A model generated the notes under the pieces. The model was not told where the DNA came from, ran no database searches, and saw only the letters and a program-made list of their open reading frames with translations. Source: Glandiceps talaboti (lineage: Eukaryota > Hemichordata > Enteropneusta > Spengelidae). From it: a stretch of DNA of 64,000 nt. The stretch covers positions 10,919,194-10,983,193 of the forward strand of contig NC_135552.1 in assembly GCF_964340395.1 (NCBI RefSeq). Reading direction: 5' to 3'. Position numbers and translations under genes: made by a program. Position 1 is the stretch's first letter, and every line of letters begins with the position of its first letter. Below are positions 26,001 to 40,800 of the stretch, in pieces.

Positions 26001-29000
26001 ATAGGTCTGTATAATTAATAATGATGGGAAACATAAAACAAAGGCAGTCATAATTTTTGCTTTATTCATTTGAAACCCTAATTGAATTTATTTATTTCAT
26101 TACTGGTGATGTAGCATATATAAGTCAGGTGAAAAATATGACGTTTCTCTTGTTTAATAAAATATAGGAAGTGACAACATAAACTAATAAACATGATTAA
26201 CATAAAGTAATGCACCATTTGTCATAATCACACACACATGAACTATAAACTTGGTTTTAAGGATACATACATAAATATGACTCAAAAGTGAATGGTAATT
26301 AACGTCAATATCAGCATGGTTATTTGAATAACAAAATGTCATGTGTTTTAGAATTGTACCAAAACCTTTACATAAAACTAAACCCTAAACAGCAATATGC
26401 CATGGTCTAAATTTCACTTAGCTACACTTGGTCGTAAAAGTTAACCAAGTGAACTGTTTCAACCACAATTTGCTATGAATTTCCACTTGTCGAGCAGACT
26501 ACCACCTTATGAATTTGGTCTAGATATGACATGTAGTACTCTATGTGTCTACTACTGCTAATTTGGTAGTCTAGATGCAATGTATAGTAGTTAATGTGCC
26601 CTGGACTACTGTTAATTTCAAGCCTTGATATGCGAGTAGGCTTCATTTTTCCCATTATTTTTCATACACATTTCCCCAAAGTCATGTATGATATAATTTA
26701 AAGAAATGATAGGCTGTTTGTTCGTTGGAATGTACAACTTACCTCTTTCTGTTGTCGCTCGAGTTCCTTCATTCTGATAACCCTGGCTTCTGCCCTGGCA
26801 GCTCTTCTCGAGGCTAGCCGGGCTTCTGCCTGTCGACAAATGACAAAGTTACAACAATTAATTCATTGTCCACCTGCATACAACAACTCTGTCTGTTTAA
26901 ACAACATGTACCTGATGATTTGTTGTGTCATTTTCACTGTTCATTTAAATGATCTCTTGGGGTTACTGACAGACAAACACACACTTTAGCAAAGAACTAC
27001 AACCCATAATCCCTCAACAGTTATGATATATTTATCAAATGAATAAACCGCCCCAACAGATTTATTAATTCAAGTATATCTAATAAATGTATTCCATTAT
27101 TTATGATGATATAAAGTTATCATAAATATCTCAATATTAAATAATATAGTAGATTTGGTATAATATACCACAATGCATAAATCTCCATAATTATGGATTA
27201 CTATCAATAATTATACTAATATCAATAACATGCATGTCAAAATAACACCTACAACATCTGCTGCTAAATATAACCTAACAGTAACATTCCACAGTCAGAC
27301 ATTTAATATTAAAAGTTATGCATACTAATTATATCATGTATTTATTTATTTATCTGTATACATTATTAATTTCTTTGAACCTCTACTAGGGATTTTGTTA
27401 AGGTTACAGAATCCTGGTAGAGTGATTGGAAATGTGGTCAAACTTGCATAGATTTGCACACCAAGTTGTACCATAATTTTGTGGAGAACCCTAGTAAATA
27501 TAGGAAACCTGGGTTAGCTTTTACCTGGTTTAATACCACCCTTAAAAACATGGTTTACAATAGTGCTGTATTAAAAGGTGATTGGCCCATGTTATCTAGG
27601 AATATGGAAACTTTTATGCCAAATTTGGTTGAAATTTAGTTAATTTTGATATCCCGGTACTGATTTTGACACTTGACCTTGAAAGTTAATGTCAAGGTCA
27701 TGAGAAAGAATATAGCCATGGACCATGTGTCATGTCTACGTGACTGTATACTTTGTACTTATTTTTGTCCATATACACAAACAGGCATTTGCTATGCTAT
27801 GCTGGTAGCCTTCCGTAACTATCACCAAAAAAGACTAGCATGCCTAAATATGATCATAATGAAATCAAGTTTACACATTGCTAAAATCAGTCAACACTGG
27901 AAATAAATTCGGCAAAATATTCAGAGCCATGAATGATTGCAAAGTACATGAACCGGTACTAGAATAACATAAACTGTTCTTCCGCTGCAGCTGTTATAAA
28001 CAGCTGTCCGGAAAGTAAAATGAAACCTCATATGTGATTGGTCACCACCCCGACATCATGTAAGGAAAAAATTCAATCATATCATGGTCTTTCATATCAA
28101 ATATTTATTTGTATAATTCTGTCTCAAATATCCCTCTTAAAAATTAAAATGAGATAGCTGACAGCTAAAAACTTCAGTAAGCATTTGTATAAATAGACCG
28201 ACTCCTTTCCGAGGCTATCAATCACCAGTTTTATCACTTATAGACATTTGTCAGTGCATTGACATTCTCACAAATATCCATCCATAATGTAGTTATTTCA
28301 GTTATCACTTTTATCTCAAGTACTGACTGGCAATTGACGATCCAGACAGTCTAAAAACGGCTCTATAAATTATACATACGTCTTATGGTAACAAAATGAA
28401 ACCTACCACCATGATGCAAAATATGGCCCCCATCGTAATACCAGCTATACTTTTCATCAAGGATACAGTATTGGTATTTATTTTTTTTTTAACTTTAGCT
28501 AGAGGCCTTGGGTAGAAACTACTCAGCACAGTTTTAGGTTTCAGGACAGACACTATGATTGGTGGTAGGGTATGATTGGTGTGAATTAATAAACTCCTGC
28601 ACTGTGTGACACACAGTTTTTTCATATCTTCACAATCCTTGCTATGCCAGGCAGCCATATTGGATGTCATGAATTCATGATGCTCAGTCATTTAGACATC
28701 GCTCGATCTCTGATTCATATAAAGAACCATATCATTTATCATCATAATATTTAGCAGCTGTCCTCATACAATGCTTTTTTTTTATTTTCATTACATTTCT
28801 CTTCACTTTTTCCTGAAGAATGGTTGTAAGGTTGCAATTTATTTGTACTTGTCTTTAAGAGGAATGCTCAGAAACGTAATTATTTAATTATTTCCAGGAA
28901 TGCACTATGTCTTGTTTCCTTGTTCAGCCATAGCTATAATTAAACTCCAAGCCCAATATGTCTTTGCATTAGTGTTTATCTTATCAATGGAGACATTGGG

Positions 29001-32000
29001 ACTAGATAGGATTATTTTTTCGTTCAGGATCAAATTTTTCTATAACATTCTACTGCTGGACAAATATCTTTCTCACAGTAAATGTTAACCTGAAATCAGA
29101 CTTTAAATTACAATATTCTTGTAAATATGAGTATTTCTTCTATGTGCTGTAACGAGTGGCTGAAGCAATAGCCTTGCAATATAGAACGTTCAGCATCATA
29201 TATACTGAGGTTCTGTCTATATTTGAGTTATGTATGTATGTATGTATGTATGTATGTATGTATGTATGTATGTATACACACACACACACACACACATACA
29301 TACACACACATACACACACTATACTTTTGTTAATATACTGTCTAGACATTCCCTCTAAAATGTAGTAATTGAATATGAAATATTAAATTTTCCAATTACA
29401 GTATGTCAACCTCTTCCCTAGCCACACTAATTAGATATGGAAAAATACTTAATAATAAATGTTCATAGTCCAAAATTGATGTAATGATACAAGAGATTTG
29501 ACATTTAGCAAATCACGCTGACAGTATTGTCAACATTAAAGAACATGTACTGTTAATGCTATTTTTTTTAAAGAAGGAATCTTTTGTTTTCATGTTTTTA
29601 CTTCATACAATATATCAAGATACTCCAGTCCAAGATTCATTTCATTCAGTTTTATGTCTTGTGCAATGAAATCATTTTCTAACGTCAATACAACATTACA
29701 AGTGTACCATGACCTGACCTTAGTTGACCTCAAGTCATAACATTACAGCCAATGATGTCATTGTACGCTATCACTCTATGACATATAGTTGATGAATGGT
29801 CTGACTGAATGATATACAGATCTGTAGGAAAACTTCATCTTACATGGTAGTTACTTGATTACTTTTATTGTTCCTGCCACTTCAGTACTAACACAGGTTG
29901 CTTTAAAGGCCCATGATTCAATCTCAGGGTTCTCTAACATCACTACTATCTTATCAGTAAAGACATGTGGACGACATAGCATCACTATTGGTCATGACAA
30001 TCAAACCCAAATTTTAATCCTAATCTGAACTTGGCCTTTAAAGGCCCATAATTCAATCCTTGGTTCTTGTATTAGAGTTACCTTAATATGTGGATAAGTT
30101 ATGATAATTCTTTCTATAGCTATGCCAGCCAACTGTCTTTCACACCTAAATTTCAATCCTATTCTACAAGACCTTTTAAAGGCCCATGATTCAATCCTTG
30201 GTTCTTGTATTAGTGTTACCTTAATAAGCTATGATAATTCTCTTTTTTCAATACCAACTTATTCTATAGCTCTGTGCCAGACAACTGCATTTCATACCAA
30301 AATTGTAACTGATCAATCAATATATATTCTTTTGTATCATTTTTTTTATAAACTTAGTCAGAGACTAATATTTCTAATATTGGCATTCATAATCCTAATC
30401 CAACAAGGGCACTTAAAGTCTGCAGCTGACAATCAAAATAAATGCATGGAAGATACATACATGTAAATATAACATTATCTGAGGGTTTCTTTACAGTCTT
30501 TGTGAAGAATCAAGGGTTTTCATCTTCATTTCCAATTTCCACCCTGTTAACTCTGAGATGAATTTTGTGAGGCAGGAAAACAATTGGCTAAATAACTAAA
30601 AGACATTTCCTTGAATTACAGGAAGTACAAAATATGGAAGTGTGGCCCAAGTCTTCAGTAACATCCTTCCTTATAACCTTGACATAAACTGGCAAGGTCA
30701 AATGTCAAAATGAATATCAAAGTCAATGTACAATGTATTTCTTACAGATCTTAGAAACAACTTAAAAAAGAAAAAACATTCAAAATGTCTCATGCTTTCT
30801 CTTTACACAATTTTGGTAGCTATATTCATCATTTTGACAAGAAGCAAAAAACACTTCTTTGACTCCCTAGTCATAAAATCAAATTGTCAAAACCATAACT
30901 GACTATTAATGAGAGACCTAGGGAAACTTGTTTCTAGCATTAATTAATCTTTCTTCATTTTATGGAGATGACCAGATTGCTAGTGTCAGGTACATGTACA
31001 CCTAATCAGCTATCAAGATATAATTAATAAATCATCTAATTAACTAACATAAAGCTATTGTCTCTTAGACTTTAATATTATTGATAGGGGAAATTATATC
31101 ACAGGATAACACGATCTATAACTTCCTATTTAGACTACAACATGTCTGTGCCGCAAGGTGCAATTTTCCATCAACATGTAATTTCAAATAAATTTCTGAA
31201 CAACTACATGAAGACAGGCAATTTATTACCCTACCTAATATTGAGATATCCCTTCTCATTTTCTCTTTTTCAATATTACGCCAGTCAGCATACAAAAAAA
31301 TAAATGTTGTCAATTTGGGCATCATTATGAGTACAGGTATTTTATAGAATTCTCATTAAAGTATATACCTACATTATGTCGTTATAATTTACATGTTATT
31401 TCAAATGACTCTGTGAAGAACTAGAACAGGCAATGTATTATCCTGACTAATCTTGACATCTCCATTCCGTTTTTCCCTTCTTCAACATCAGTCAGCACAT
31501 AAAATTACTTCTTTTTTTCAAATTGGGAATCATTAGGAGTACAGGTGTTGTAAAGAATTCACTGTACTATATCATTTATAGTTTATACCTTCATTATGCT
31601 ATTACATGTTATTTCAAATAAATCTGTGGAGAACTAGACAGGCAATTTATTACACTGCCTGCCAAATCTAATCTTGCGATGCCCTTTAGCCTTTTCTCCT
31701 TCAATATTACTCAAGTCGACATGCGAAAACAAACTTTGTCAATTTGGTAATCATTAGATTACAGCAGTATGCTATTTTAATTCAATGTACATCATTACAT
31801 GTACTATACCACGTCTACCTTCATTATGTTAATAGTTTCAAATCAATCTGTGAAAACTAGACGAGCTTGGTCTGACAATGTATTATCCTGCAGCATATCA
31901 TATCTAATCTTCTTTTGCTCAATGGTTTGCCAGTCAGTCGAGAAAACTAAAACTAGGTAAATTTGGCAATCACTATGTCTACAGCCATATGTTACTGTTA

Positions 32001-34794
32001 AATCTACTGTAATATATATTATACCTTTAAAAAAAAAAAATATATATATATATATTATACAATGCACAAGCCGGGTTCAACACAAAGTATGGAATATATA
32101 CTCTGGTTGTTCTATGTCACAACAATCCATGTCTACGTCATTGGTTTTGCCGTGTTCAAAATGCTCAAAATTGCCATTACTTTTCCCCAATTTTTTTTAT
32201 ATTACTGGTGATGGCATAGTTACATTTTGTATATTATTCCCCAATATTTTTCTTCATTCAGTCAGAAAATACTTGTAACCTACGGGTTGTCACTACAAGT
32301 CGCCAGAGTTTAGGTCATTCGTATTTTCAAAAGCTAAACGAAGAAAAATATTGGGGAACAATATCTAAATGTATACCTTCAATGTTGTTTTCTCTTTAGA
32401 GTTAGCATTTAAAACTACACTTGATCATATTTGGAATTACTTTACACATGTTATTGTAGTAGTATGCTACTCAATTTTATTAAAGTCACTCTACTATTTG
32501 CATTTGCTTCATGTCTGTTTTGTTCTTTTGAATCTTTTTAGTTACGTAAGTTACATTTGAATTACATTCCTTAGAAAAGTTTATTTTCAAATCATGACTG
32601 CAAGATCTCTACTTTTTAAAAGCCAGTGACTGGTCTCTGGGCTAAAAACTAGTCAGAAATCATAAAACTGTACTCAATTTATACTGTAAACTGAAATAGT
32701 AGTGGTCTACCTTTATTATGGTTACATCAAGTAAATTAAAAATAAGAGTGCATGACATGAGAAACATATTATCTCTGATGAGTTATAACGATCTCATATT
32801 TTTAGACTTGATTTGAAGATCTCTGACGACAAGACGTGAAATTAAACACAACTCTGTCAACTCATTACTGACTGGAAAATTTTGATGGATGATGTCAGAG
32901 AGATGAGGCCTTTCTTAAGGGACAGATGGGAATTGGAAGAAATTGATTTTAGTAGACGTGATGCCCACATGTTTTTCAAATATCATTATTAATGTTATTC
33001 AAATATCATGCCATTTCTTGGCTTAAATTATTAAATTATTAGCCATGCTTCCTCCTATCAAATATTCACATTTGCCAACATTAAGAAAAGAATGTGTGTG
33101 TGGTAGTTTTTAAAATCATGCTAGTTCAAGACCTTGGATGTGAGTAATCTTTCTAGAATTCTCTCTGAAAAAGGTTACAAGGATGATAACCCTCTGGTAA
33201 TTTCTAAACATGGTTAAAATCACACTCCAAATTCCTTCATTTCCTGCAAAAACGGTATTATCAAAACAGCTACAAGCCATAAGATTTTCACTTTCTGGTT
33301 TTTAACTAACTGCTACAAATTATTAGGGGAAACACTAGCAACTATTAGCAGGTGTTACTTGTCTCTGAACTGGTGGAAACGATTCTAGAGGGAACACTAT
33401 AAGAAGTTGTTTATAACTGGTCTCTGAACCCACTAGTGGAAACAAGGCTAGGGGGAACACTATGAGAAGTCACATTACTGGTCTCTGAGGCCCCCTTGCA
33501 CATTTTGATTTACACTTCCACTTGTGTGCTTTAGTTATAGAGACCACGTTGACATCCAGGCTCCCATTTCTTTATCATATTTTAATCACGTAATCTGTTA
33601 CAACCTGTAATAAACCTTAAAATCCAGCACACGATAACAACAGGGAAATGTGATAATAAATACTAATCAATTAGTATTGTAAACAATGCTGATACATTGT
33701 TTGTAACCACAAATGATCAATTCATAGTCACCCTGACCATTGTGGGAGGTTAATTTTATCAGTAGCTCCAGATTAGGTATTACAATAACCACAGATAATC
33801 CCATAGTCCTTTGCATCTGAGCATGCTCAGTCTGAATTGCAAGTTCCCTATTGGACAAGCATATATTGAGACTCTAGAGTGTAGGAATATCACCAACAAA
33901 TTGGCAGGAATCCAGGGATCTTCTCTTTCTCTCCTACTGATTTCCCTCCTCTGACAGAAATCCAATTATTTGCCATCCTAATCCAATGGGGGTCATGCTA
34001 TCTACTACTACTAGTTAAACAATACCTAGCACTGTTTACTTGCAATGATCTCACTAGGTCAAAGGTCACAGGGATGTCAACCTTTCAAAGCAATTACTGC
34101 ATGTATATTATATGTCATACTCTACTGTGAGGTGAATGACTCCTTTCATCTATAAACGCTTTCACTTTAGAGCTTTTAAAAGATTTTTTTTATCTCCAAA
34201 ACCTTACATTCGTTTACAGCGGTAAATGGCAGGCTCTTATATTTACTACCAAGAATGGCAGACTCTTAACCTAATTCTTTACAATTCTTAACAATGTCCC
34301 TTCACAGCTGTTCATATCTACAGAATATCACAGCCTGTCTGCTGGCTGAATCTGTGAATGCTATTTGGTCACACACGCAGTAGACAGGCTAAGAATACCA
34401 CAAATGAAATATTTTATTTCATTATAAACTACTGCAAATCACAGTCAGAAAATTGAGAATAATTTAATTTTCTTGATGGACATGTTGCTGGATCTGTGAC
34501 TCCACCCACTACTCTTTTTATCCAAGTGCACAAATGTAACAGGAATCACAGATACAGCAATGTTGACAGGCTAGTAATACTAGACAGGAACACATACTGA
34601 TTCTGAGACATTTTCTTTTAATGTCACTGTCTGCTAAATAAAAATACTGTGCTTGTGGTTATACATACACGACTGTACATACTTGTACTCAAATACACAT
34701 TGTTTTATAACATTAATCTGGTCTTCATTGTGCTAATATTGAAGAACTGAGGGTTTATGTGCATGTGTGTGTGTGTGTGTGTGTGTGTGCGCAC

Positions 34795-34825
<31 letters not shown>

Positions 34826-37800
34826 TGTATGTATGTATGTATGTATGTATGTACGTACGTACGTACGTACGTACGTACGTACGTACGTACGTATGTATGT
34901 ATATATGTATGTATGTATGTGTGTGTGCATGGATGAATTGTATGCGTACATATACATGTAGGAGTGTGTGAGTAAATGCTTGTGTGGATGGCACCTCTCT
35001 TTTATATCACTGCCCAGTACAAAATTACACTGTTTTCTTGCTAAATAAAAACTTGAATATTATCTCACAGTATAGTAACTTTTATTCTGTAGACTAAGTT
35101 CAGATATATATTGAGTCATGACGTCATAGCCCAATGAATGACAGAGCTCCATGTTGTCTCTAACACTTTCTAGCAAATATGTACATGTAATGTAATCTGC
35201 AGAGTACCACTGTTATGTCCTTGTAGTGACAGGTGTGTACATTTGTATGTACATAGACCTCCTATCAACTTATGGATGAAATCATTATGGCAGACATGTC
35301 AACAATACTATCACACCAAAGTTAGTTTGTACATACCAGCAACTGTACTTAGTACATCTATGATCTAAAGTGTTTGATACTGCAGTGTAAATATCACAAG
35401 AACGCTGTAAATAGTTTATACAACTACATTGATAGAAATGCAAGTAATGCCACTCCTATGAAACAACAGCAAAGGTTCAGATGTCTGACTGCGCTTCACG
35501 AAATGTTTATGGGTGCAAGTGAATACCAATATTAGAGTTCTCCTTTAGCTTGTCTATGTGGCAGATGTTTGTTTCACTTCACTCTTCACTTTTTACTTCT
35601 CTGGATAGAGCTAGGTGGAATCACACAGACACATAACATACTGTATGGTACACAGACTAGTTCTCCTATCAAGGAGTAGTTAGGTCAACTTTTAAGATTT
35701 CAGGTTAATAAAATAACTTAATTTACATAAGAATGCATGTATTATTATGCAATTTTTGTGTATCTCTCTTTTTGTCTAGTTCTATCTGATCCGCAGATCA
35801 GCGTTATATATTAGTTCTTATTTGACTGCAGACAAACTAAGCCTGGTTCCACAGACTTGACTACCTGGCTTGACTGTTGCTGGCCCAAATATTCAAGCAA
35901 ATGATTTTGCCAAGCCAGAAAGCTATACTCTAGAGGCTATCCATTGAGATTGAATCTAAATATCTCTTTACCAAATTGGGTAAATAGATATTTAGATTTA
36001 AATTCCAATGGATAGTATCTAGACTAGCTAGCCAAGGCTCTAAGCCAGCTAGACAAATCCAGGACTCGATTCTGACTATTATCCATCTCCAATTGGGGAT
36101 AATAGATCACCAGATAAGAGAGGGGCAACGATCAGAATCAAGTCTTGACATTCTGGGAGCTGGGACAACATTAGTACAATCATTCACATCATATTTAATA
36201 CTAATATTAGTAATAATAATCTTTATTTATAAATACTGGATAGTTATAAACAATTATCTCCCAGTGAGGGCCATCCCTCATGGATTCAGTGTTAATGCAG
36301 GAGGAAACCGGAGTACCTGGCGAAACCTGTGTTGTTTGGTAGAGTCAAATTGAACGACACTCTTCCTACTTACAGCGTGGTGAATTTAACCCTGAATGGA
36401 TCTGAACCCAAACCGCAGTGGTAAGAGGCAAGTGGTTTAACCACTTGGCCACCGACAACCCTGAACATCACAGACATCAAATACATATGTATCTTACTGT
36501 CACTTACAGAATACCTTGTATTTCAAACAATGTATATCACATAATTTGACAATGGTATTGGATCATGTGACCAGTAAGTATTACATGTAATAGTCTGTAA
36601 GATACAACAATCATGCCATAGTATGACAGAGACCCATGATGCACGAGTGCAAGTGTACCGTACTCTGGGTATTTGAATGAGTTCTTGCAGTGTTCTCTGC
36701 GGGTGTACAGAAAAGACTGCAAAAACATGAGCACAAATAACCCTGAGTACCCACACTGGCATTCATGCAGCATGGGGTTCTGTTATTATTACATGCATGT
36801 ATGTTCATCCGAAACAGCAAATTTCCATAAAATTTACGTTATGTGATCACAAAAGCGCATAGAATGAATGATGTGTCCTCATTTGCAGTGCAAATACCAC
36901 TAGTATGTGTGCGCACTGGTACAAGTAATCTCTGGTACATATGTAATAATATCAGCTACCATTGGTTTAGAAGCCAGATAAGGTTGAACAACCCCACATA
37001 TCTTACATTGTAATACACTCTATACATGTAGGTGAACTAGCTTTACAAAACCAGTGCTTCAGCTGTGGTAGCTTTAAACCCATTATAAATATTAAACATT
37101 AAAAGATTTATTTATTAGTAGAGATAAGGTCTGTCTAGTATTATACACTGTGTATAAGCTGGCTGCTATAAAATGATATATATGCACTGGTACTATTAAA
37201 ATTGATAAGGGAAGCATTACAGGAAAGGTCAGGGAGAGGTCAGTCAAATGTATTTGTTGCTGGACTTTGTCAGTACGTGAAATCTACTTCAGTTTAACAC
37301 CATTTTTTACTACAGTACCTTTCAAAACTTAAAATCTCTTCATTCACTATTCTCTGTATGGGCAACTGCAAATCATTGTATCCTTTCTGTCTGTAAAAAC
37401 ACTGTAGCCAAATGTACATTAAATATAGAATATTACCTATACTTTATGTTTTCTTATGCTTTTTGCTGGGGTTTTTTTATAGTTGAACTACTGATGTTGA
37501 CCCTTTTCAGCACCACTGAACACAACTATGTTTACGAGTCTGGTGCTTTAGGAATTCTTTTGGTTCATTGTCATTGATTGATAGTTCGTCAATCTTCTAT
37601 ATGCTTATGAACCAAAATATTTTCATCAACAACCCCCCAAAGTGAAATGCAGTTGAATTTACCTGACTTGACATCACAGTCTAGCCTAGAGACTTGAATA
37701 TCTGGCTCAACATACGTGGTACTGGCTCGCTGGCAAACAAACTGTCCAGCCTGAGACAGCCAAGCCCCTAGGTTAATCACTGGTAAATGAATTGTTCAGC

Positions 37801-40800
37801 AAGATAGCTGAGTTTCTAGGTTCATCACTGGCAAATGAACTGTCCAGTCAGATAGCCAAGCCTCTAGGTTCATCACTGGCAGACAATTGAAACTGTTCAT
37901 GATTTTCAACAATGATTCAAAACTTGAATATCTCCTTATTTAAGGCCATTTTAGTCATCTGAACGATTCACATTGCAAAGAGTAGTAGTCTCCACAATGC
38001 ATCATGCCTTTCTCATTTCAACTGCCCGATAAATCTTAACAAAACCAACCAATTAATCTAATTCTCCCACACATTGTATTTGAAGTCCTGACACTGCATG
38101 GCCCATTAGTTTCTGATTGCACACTATGGTAGTAGTATTCAAGTGCAGCATGAGGTTAGTCTGGATGCCAACATGGTCTCTAACTGAACCAGTGGAGGTA
38201 TAAATCTTAATGATACCATATAGGAACTAGACTACACAAGTTGGAGGAAGCTTTGTAAAATGCTCAGGAAACTAGCAAAGATTTAACCCACACACTGCCC
38301 TTTCATAAGACAGTTAAATTTCCTCATTACTATTTGGAAGTGTATGTTTTTAAGAGACTAACCAAACACATATCCGTGTAAATATATATTTCTATACATT
38401 CTGAGACACTATCCTTTTCCTGCTTAGCCATCACTATTTCAAGACAGCCGGTCACACACTGGGTCAACACGATACAGTTTTGTTGAAGTTATAATAACTC
38501 TGATTGCTGAAATCTTGTAACATTTTTACATTTCCAAACCACGGTAAAAAGAAAATACAGCAACTGAGTTGTATTTTACTTCCTTATGTTTTTAAAAATC
38601 CTTGGTATAAATTTGACATTAAATTATATCATTTTGATGTGTCAGTTCTGTTTATAGATACTTTATTTCAGGTTTGCTGTGAAAGCAATAAAAATAAATT
38701 GTATCATATTTCAATACTTAAGTCCGGTTGGTATTTTTGTGAAGTGATATTCAAAATATAGATTCCGACTTCTGACTACTTTCCTAGACCTAAGCAATGG
38801 GCATATTTCATTTTTTGCTTGCATTTCATCTTCACAACATACTATTCAGCTTTTTGGCCCACAAGACCTACAAGTAATGATTCTGTAAGGAACACAGGGT
38901 AAAGAAATTGTCACTACATTATATACAATATGATACACTTTTTATAGCCCAGAGTTGCCGTAATCTTATTACCATAAGCTACCCAAACCAGCAAAGTTGC
39001 AAGTAAGATACCTAAGAACCGTAACGAATCTCTCGGCTACTGTTCTTATCACATTATTTTGCAATAATTTTAGTGATGCGTTGTTACCTCACACATTTCT
39101 CTGCACAACTGCTAATCTTGTGGGTTGAAAAGAAAACAGCTATATTACACTGTGACCCCACCTATACATGCTTTCCTTTGGCTATACATGTACCCCACGC
39201 CAGAATCTACATGTGCATATGCGTGTCTATGTGATGACAATGCGTGTCTGTGTCATTGGTTCTGTTGTGTTCGAAATGCGAGTCAAAATGTTCAAAATTA
39301 TTACTATTAATTTTCTCGATTTTTTTTTCAATGTACTACTGCTAGCACTGGTATAATCATTTTATTCTCCAATATTTTTCTTCATTCAGCAGGAAAATAT
39401 TTGTAGCCTAAGGGTTTTGTTAGTACTCGTCTAGCAAATTTGTAGTGACAATGATCTCTTAGGTTACACATATTTTCCTTAGCTGAACAAAGATAAATAT
39501 TTGGGAATAATACATAATTGTCCAACTCAGAACTGACAGCATTATGAACAATAACAATACTGTCTATAATCATGTACACTAAGTTTTTTATTTTCACTAT
39601 TCTCAGCAGTAAATGACTACAAAACAGTTGAATCTTTGACTAGTTTCGCACCACAGCAGGCTTTTTTCAAGAAATTACTTGCATGTATGCTTGCTGTGTA
39701 TACACAACTGAATCTGTATGAAGTGATTTTTGTATTCAATGAGTAATAAAGCAAAATTCTAAAGCATTATAAATGATCATATAATTAGCACAGTTGCTAC
39801 TTACAGATGATTTGTAACAGTTTTCCAACCAAATTAAATAGACTCTTAAAAGGCATTAACTATTTTTTGGCAATAATTAGCATAATTAAAACAAAGTGTT
39901 TATGATAATGACTTCATGTCAGATTTTAAATAGAGTAAAATATTCAAAACAACATTATCTATTAAATAATTAAAGTCTTTCTTATCTTTTCCAATCACGA
40001 TCCATTTTTATAAAAAAAATATTTAATTCCACATTATCTGCTTGGTGGAAAACTCCAAATTAAGTAAATTAAGAGTTAAAATCACCATTCAATTATTTCT
40101 AGATAAATTGTATTGATCACTGTTTTTGTGGAGGTCTGGTAAAATAATGCGGGAAATATGATAAAACTGGCAGTTTCCGTTAAAGTATACCACAATTTTG
40201 GTGGGGAACCCCAATATACATTTGTACCTGGAGAATTCAGATTACCCCTGCTTATCAGTGTATCACCCTTATAACAAAAACACTGGTAGGGAACACATGT
40301 AAAATGACTGGAGAATTTGAGTAGATTTCACCTACTTACAACCTTTAAAACACTGTACATGTTATGATCTAGTGCAATGCAGTTGCATTTTTTCAGTTAT
40401 GTTATTTCTTGTATTTCGAGTGACACGGGTATGATTATTTGACAGTCCCAAGTATGCATTTTTGCACGAAAGAATTCAAAGATGAAATATATCACACAAC
40501 ATGTACAACCCTGCATACTTAACATTTATCATTTTGACATGCAGAGCAACTAGCTGCAGGCTGTTTGATGAGTACTTCATCAGTACTGATTGTTAGCTGC
40601 CAACTTCTATGTATTCCCCATTAACTGTTATCAAAGGTGATCGCCACTCCAATTTATCTTTCACTCATACTATTTACACATATAAATGGTTGCATTTTGA
40701 CATGACTCAAATTTATAACATCTTTGTCAGGCAAATTGTGCCATCAGACTCCCTTTCATTCTTTTTCTTCAGTCGTTTCAATGGTTTACTGTCTCTTCAA

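Noticed and set aside
33780-33965. Minus-strand [13 protein letters not shown] segment with plausible splice sites as an LRRFIP2 exon
   Set aside because: No similarity to LRRFIP proteins, and the surrounding frame does not fit exon phases convincingly.
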